Assembly (NCBI GenBank): GCA_048213135.1
Contig: PS015331.1
Span: 70,819-92,000, forward strand
Length of the DNA: 21,182 bases
Direction: 5' to 3'
From: Reclinomonas americana ATCC 50394
Lineage: Eukaryota; Jakobida; Jakobea; Jakobida
In this document: positions 19,268-21,182 of the stretch, piece after piece
How positions within the stretch are numbered: the first letter of the stretch is position 1
How the letters are laid out: each line of letters begins with the position of its first letter
The notes under the pieces: generated by a model
Told to the model about the DNA's origin: nothing
What the model saw: only the letters and a program-made list of their open reading frames with translations
Database searches by the model: none
Translations under genes and position numbers: made by a program

Positions 19268-21147
19268 ATGAAAACGATGAGCACAAAAGAAGAGTGAGTC
19301 ACGCGATTGTCACCTGAGTGTGTGCCTCTGTGCTCAGAGACAACGCGATGATACGTGAGCCACTGCCGGCTTCTGAGCGGGCCAAGGTACAGACACAGTG
19401 TGTGTGATCCATTTTTGTGTGTTGTCTCTCGTTTTTTTCGCGCGCGCGCACGTGTCTCTGTCTCTCTCTCTCTCTGTGTGTGTGTTGAATGCGATGTTTG
19501 ATTCGCGCTGTTGTGTGTTATAGCTGGCCCGCGTCATGGCTGACGGCACTGTGAACCCGCTCAACTTCCACCCGAAGAATCCGCCAGTGATCAAGCTGGA
19601 TGAGCACAAGTTGAGAGACAGACGCACTCACACACATGGTTGAGCGCTCACATGTGTGCGTACGTGTGTGTGTGTGTAGTTACATCCTGTCGCATCCATC
19701 GTCGGCGAGTGAGAGCGATGAGGAGATCGCTGCGCAGTGTCTCGAGCGCGTGTTGACCTATGTGTGCACCGAGGCGGCTGTCAGCGACAACTTGTACCTG
19801 CTGGAGGAGCTGGAGGTGTGCCATCTCTCTCTCTCTCTCTCACACACACACACTACTGCCTGGTATGGTCTGATCGTTGTACATGTGCAGATCTTTCAGA
19901 AGGAGTGTTGGGACTATGAGGCAGCGCGAGAGGAGCGCAAGGCGAGGGAGGCGGCTGCGGTGGCCGCGGCGCAGGCGGCTCAGGCGGCGGCTATGGCAGC
20001 GTCAGCAGCTGCTTCAGCGGCTTCGTTGCGTTGTCTCGTGCGTTGTCTCTTTTTTTTTGTCTGTCAGTGTGTCTCATTGCGAGCAGGAAGCGCAAACCGG
20101 CGTTGAAAGCCGGCCAGTCGAGCCCGCAGCTGAACAGCAAGCGGCCGACTGGCAAGCTGGGTGGTCGCTCCATCTCCACACCGCGAGTCGGCGGTCGGCC
20201 GCTGATGCATCCGGTGCGCCGACTGCGTTGTCGATTATTATTATGAGCCGTTTTTCTCATCCGTTTTTCAGAGTGCATCCACGGGCGATCTGATGGTGGG
20301 CGGTGTGGCGTTGGAGAACGGCGGTGATACTACACGGAGACCATCGTCAGGGTGTGTACCATTCCCTGTACGCATTTTTGTCGTTATCGCACAACCTGAC
20401 CGCGGCAATCGGACACATGCATGCGCGCAGACGAAGCGGTTTGACAGCACGCCGTGTGGCCGACGCCCGACACTCGCGATTGGTGAGTGCGAGCAGTGCG
20501 GCGAACTTGGCGGCGGTCGATGCCGCGGGCGACCTGAATCCGGCCATGCTGGCCGGTGGTTCGTCGAGTGCCGCTGTATCGGCAGCCGCCTCGGCCAGCA
20601 GCAGTGATCCGCCAGCGTATCCGTTCAAGTCGCCGCGTGTGGTGATGCGCGAGGCTCGCGACAGTCGTTTTGAGCCACTGTATAGAAGATTGGCCGAGCT
20701 GCAGGTGAGCACCAACGTGGGAGCAAGCTGCGCCAGGCCGTCATCGCTCATCTTCTGCCGCCCCTGCAGTTCCTGCAAATGGACACCATTCGGCAAGAGA
20801 AGCGCAGTGCGCGCGGCGACTCGGGCGATTACATGGCGTTGATGACCGCGGGTGGCGGCTCATCATCCTCGTCGACAACGACGACGACGACGACGACGAC
20901 GACGGCAACCGCCGCCGCCACCGCCACCGCAGCGTCAGCAGCCGCATCGGCAATGTTGTCGGGCGGGGGTTCATCGGGAGCGGGTCCCAGCGGCGTGTCG
21001 TTTGCGCTGTCCGGCAGTGGTGGTGGCGACGACGACGGATCACCGATGATGGTCGCCGGATCGGCACCGGCCACGGCGCGTGGCGAAGCCGGGGGTGGCG
21101 CGAGCGGCAAAGTCAGTGGGCCGAGAAAAGCGCGCAAGCGGAGGTAA
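19268..21147 (+). CDS. Protein of unknown family with conserved-looking N-terminus and basic C-terminus
   Basis: Nine exons: 19268-19293, 19338-19386, 19524-19609, 19680-19815, 19891-20024, 20087-20213, 20272-20351, 20431-20704 and 20770-21147 (TAA). They total 430 codons with all phases balanced (429 residues). Residues 1-110 look folded and helical: REPLPASERAKLARVMADG, NPLNFHPKNPPVIKLDEHNY, DEEIAAQCLERVLTYVCTE, NLYLLEELEIFQKECWDYE. An Ala-rich helix follows, then basic, disordered sequence (SKRKPALKAGQSS, KRPTGKLGG), a second helical patch RFEPLYRRLAELQFLQMDTI, a Thr run, Ala and Gly runs, and a basic end SGPRKARKRR that could be a nuclear signal. I do not recognise the family; nuclear location is inference. 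The start is the first in-frame ATG of a short exon that ends at a canonical GTGAGT donor; ATGs at 19277 and 19348 are alternatives. Donor 5 is GTTGCG. Confidence 0.75.
20878..20903 (+). repeat. (ACG)n run coding for poly-Thr
   Basis: Eight or so consecutive ACG codons (coordinates approximate) inside the last exon of the plus-strand gene give a run of Thr flanked by Ser and Ala runs. The near-pure repeat suggests recent slippage. Confidence 0.8.
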
Positions 21148-21150
21148 TAA

Positions 21151-21168
21151 CAATCACAATCACAATCA
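21151..21168 (+). repeat. Three tandem CAATCA hexamers in the 3' UTR
   Basis: Three perfect copies of caatca directly after a doubled TAA stop (21145-21150). Function unknown. Confidence 0.7.
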
Positions 21169-21182
21169 CGCAAGTCCATCAA

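Overview
This is a GC-rich stretch of nuclear DNA from a eukaryote with compact, intron-rich genes. No bacterial signals were found: no Shine-Dalgarno-led operons, and coding frames are repeatedly broken by short GT...AG introns of about 50-250 bp with CT-, CA- or GT-rich interiors. The gene content (WH1/WASP-like protein, Rad52-like protein, SprT-like protease, a THH1/TOM1/TOM3-like multipass protein, two glycosyltransferases) suits a unicellular eukaryote such as an amoebozoan or an early-branching relative of animals and fungi. The sequence alone does not fix the lineage. Three runs of N (615-1274, 8727-9246, 15533-15924) are assembly gaps, and each cuts a gene or an intron.

Layout, left to right: (1) the C-terminal exon of an unknown gene on + (42-418). 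(2) A WASP-like WH1-domain gene on - (2179 to 512), converging on gene 1 and interrupted by the first gap. (3) A type II membrane family-2 glycosyltransferase on - (3942 to 2309). (4) A roughly 770-bp divergent promoter region with a double CACGTG palindrome, ACGTCA sites and TATA elements. (5) An SprT-like zinc metalloprotease on + (4713-6723, five exons). (6) A 435-bp convergent spacer with three hairpins. (7) A nucleotide-sugar glycosyltransferase (GT77-like) C-terminal part on - (8645 to 7159). (8) A gap and a five-copy satellite of about 170-180 bp (9331-10140). (9) Exons of a signal-peptide protein on - (11214 to 10212), which probably form the 5' half of the same gene as (7), with the satellite inside one large intron. 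(10) A 1.6-kb spacer with two diverged units of about 330 bp. (11) A RAD52-like gene on + (12852-14299, eight exons). (12) A THH1/TOM1/TOM3-like seven-helix membrane protein on + (14378 into the third gap). (13) A 925-residue coiled-coil protein on - (19245 to 15960, nine exons). (14) A 429-residue protein of unknown family on + (19268-21147, nine exons), whose start codon lies 22 bp from that of gene 13.

I rebuilt the exon structures by hand from frame continuity, GT/AG sites and family resemblance. Phases balance at every junction of the genes given as complete. The genes do not form an obvious single pathway. Two (SprT-like, Rad52-like) belong to DNA-damage families, two or three belong to the secretory/Golgi pathway, and one is an actin regulator. 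The most unusual features are a recurrent non-canonical 5' splice site beginning GTTGCG, the satellite-bearing intron, the WASP-like protein without an acidic tail, and the nearly touching divergent start codons.
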